7,190 nt of DNA from Bacteroidales bacterium UBA6207 (GTDB lineage Bacteria > Bacteroidota > Bacteroidia > Bacteroidales > F082): positions 1-7,190 of the forward strand of contig DISP01000066.1 of NCBI GenBank assembly GCA_002421995.1. The letters are read 5' to 3'. Both the position numbers and the translations under genes were made by a program. A model generated the notes under the pieces. It had not been told where the DNA came from. It did not search any database and saw nothing but the letters and a program-made list of their open reading frames with translations. Shown here one piece after another: positions 7,056-7,190 of the stretch. Each line of letters begins with the position of its first letter. Position 1 is the first letter of the stretch.

Positions 7056-7063
7056 CAAAGATA
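7056..7063 (-). promoter_or_regulatory. Putative minus-strand promoter -7 element
   Basis: Read on the minus strand the sequence is TATCTTTG followed by C, an exact TAnnTTTG match. A TTTG at 7082-7079 lies upstream but only 15 bases away, shorter than the usual spacing of about 19-21. The element is properly oriented to drive transcription toward the terminator at 6821-6791. Confidence 0.4.
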
Positions 7064-7181
7064 CAAAGAATAATATTCCAAAAATGAGAAAAATTGAATT
7101 TTTTTATTTCGGCACTTACTTATATTGTTTAAATTTCTTAAACAGCTATCGGGAACACAGGCGCTTCCAAAAGAAATTGGC

Positions 7182-7189
7182 TACTTTTG
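7182..7189 (+). promoter_or_regulatory. Putative promoter -7 element at the right edge
   Basis: TACTTTTG matches TAnnTTTG exactly and is followed by C. By analogy with the elements before guaA and the DUF1648 gene, a plus-strand gene may start within about 20-30 bases beyond the window. No -33 element was found at normal distance. Confidence 0.35.
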
Positions 7190-7190
7190 C

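Larger units (their letters stand above)
6664..7190. other. Intergenic region without a long gene
   Basis: These 527 bases contain no ORF comparable to the neighbouring genes. From about 6825 the DNA becomes strongly AT-rich. It holds a possible plus-strand terminator next to the DUF1648 gene, a clear minus-strand terminator, a minus-strand promoter-like element, and a plus-strand promoter-like element at the right edge, each listed separately. No tRNA, rRNA or known riboswitch was recognised. Confidence 0.8.

Overview
The window looks like ordinary chromosomal DNA from a member of the Bacteroidota, probably near Bacteroidales. The evidence is the type of proteins (a LysM/periplasmic-binding-fold protein next to guaA, and a MORN_2/YwqK-type lipoprotein), the absence of Shine-Dalgarno sequences at the starts, and repeated matches to the Bacteroidota -7 promoter element TAnnTTTG. 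No mobile element, CRISPR array, tRNA or rRNA is visible.

Layout, left to right. Positions 1-1023 hold the 3' end of a hybrid histidine kinase: the last ATPase motif, a degenerate receiver and an intact C-terminal receiver. After a 211-bp AT-rich gap with a promoter-like element, guaA (1235-2767) encodes a complete glutamine-hydrolysing GMP synthase. Twenty-three bases later comes a secreted protein (2791-5379) with five LysM modules and a C-terminal type 1 periplasmic-binding-protein fold. Ten bases after that is a lipoprotein built of about eight MORN_2-like repeats (5390-6082). The tight spacing suggests that guaA, the LysM gene and the lipoprotein gene share a transcript. A second promoter-like element precedes a small four-helix DUF1648 membrane protein (6166-6663).

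The last 527 bases contain no long gene but are not empty. They carry a possible plus-strand terminator after the DUF1648 gene, a strong intrinsic terminator that works only on the minus strand, a minus-strand TAnnTTTG element about 235 bp upstream of it, and a plus-strand TAnnTTTG element at the very edge that probably serves a gene just outside the window. Together the minus-strand signals outline an unannotated transcript of roughly 260 nt, either a small RNA or a small-protein mRNA. This is the best candidate for something undescribed.

Functionally, GMP synthase is housekeeping nucleotide metabolism. The LysM protein and the lipoprotein are envelope proteins, one predicted to bind peptidoglycan and one to be membrane anchored. 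A second point of interest is a run of ten A residues inside the LysM gene: a slip of one base in either direction leads at once to a stop codon and would release a LysM-only product lacking the binding-protein domain.
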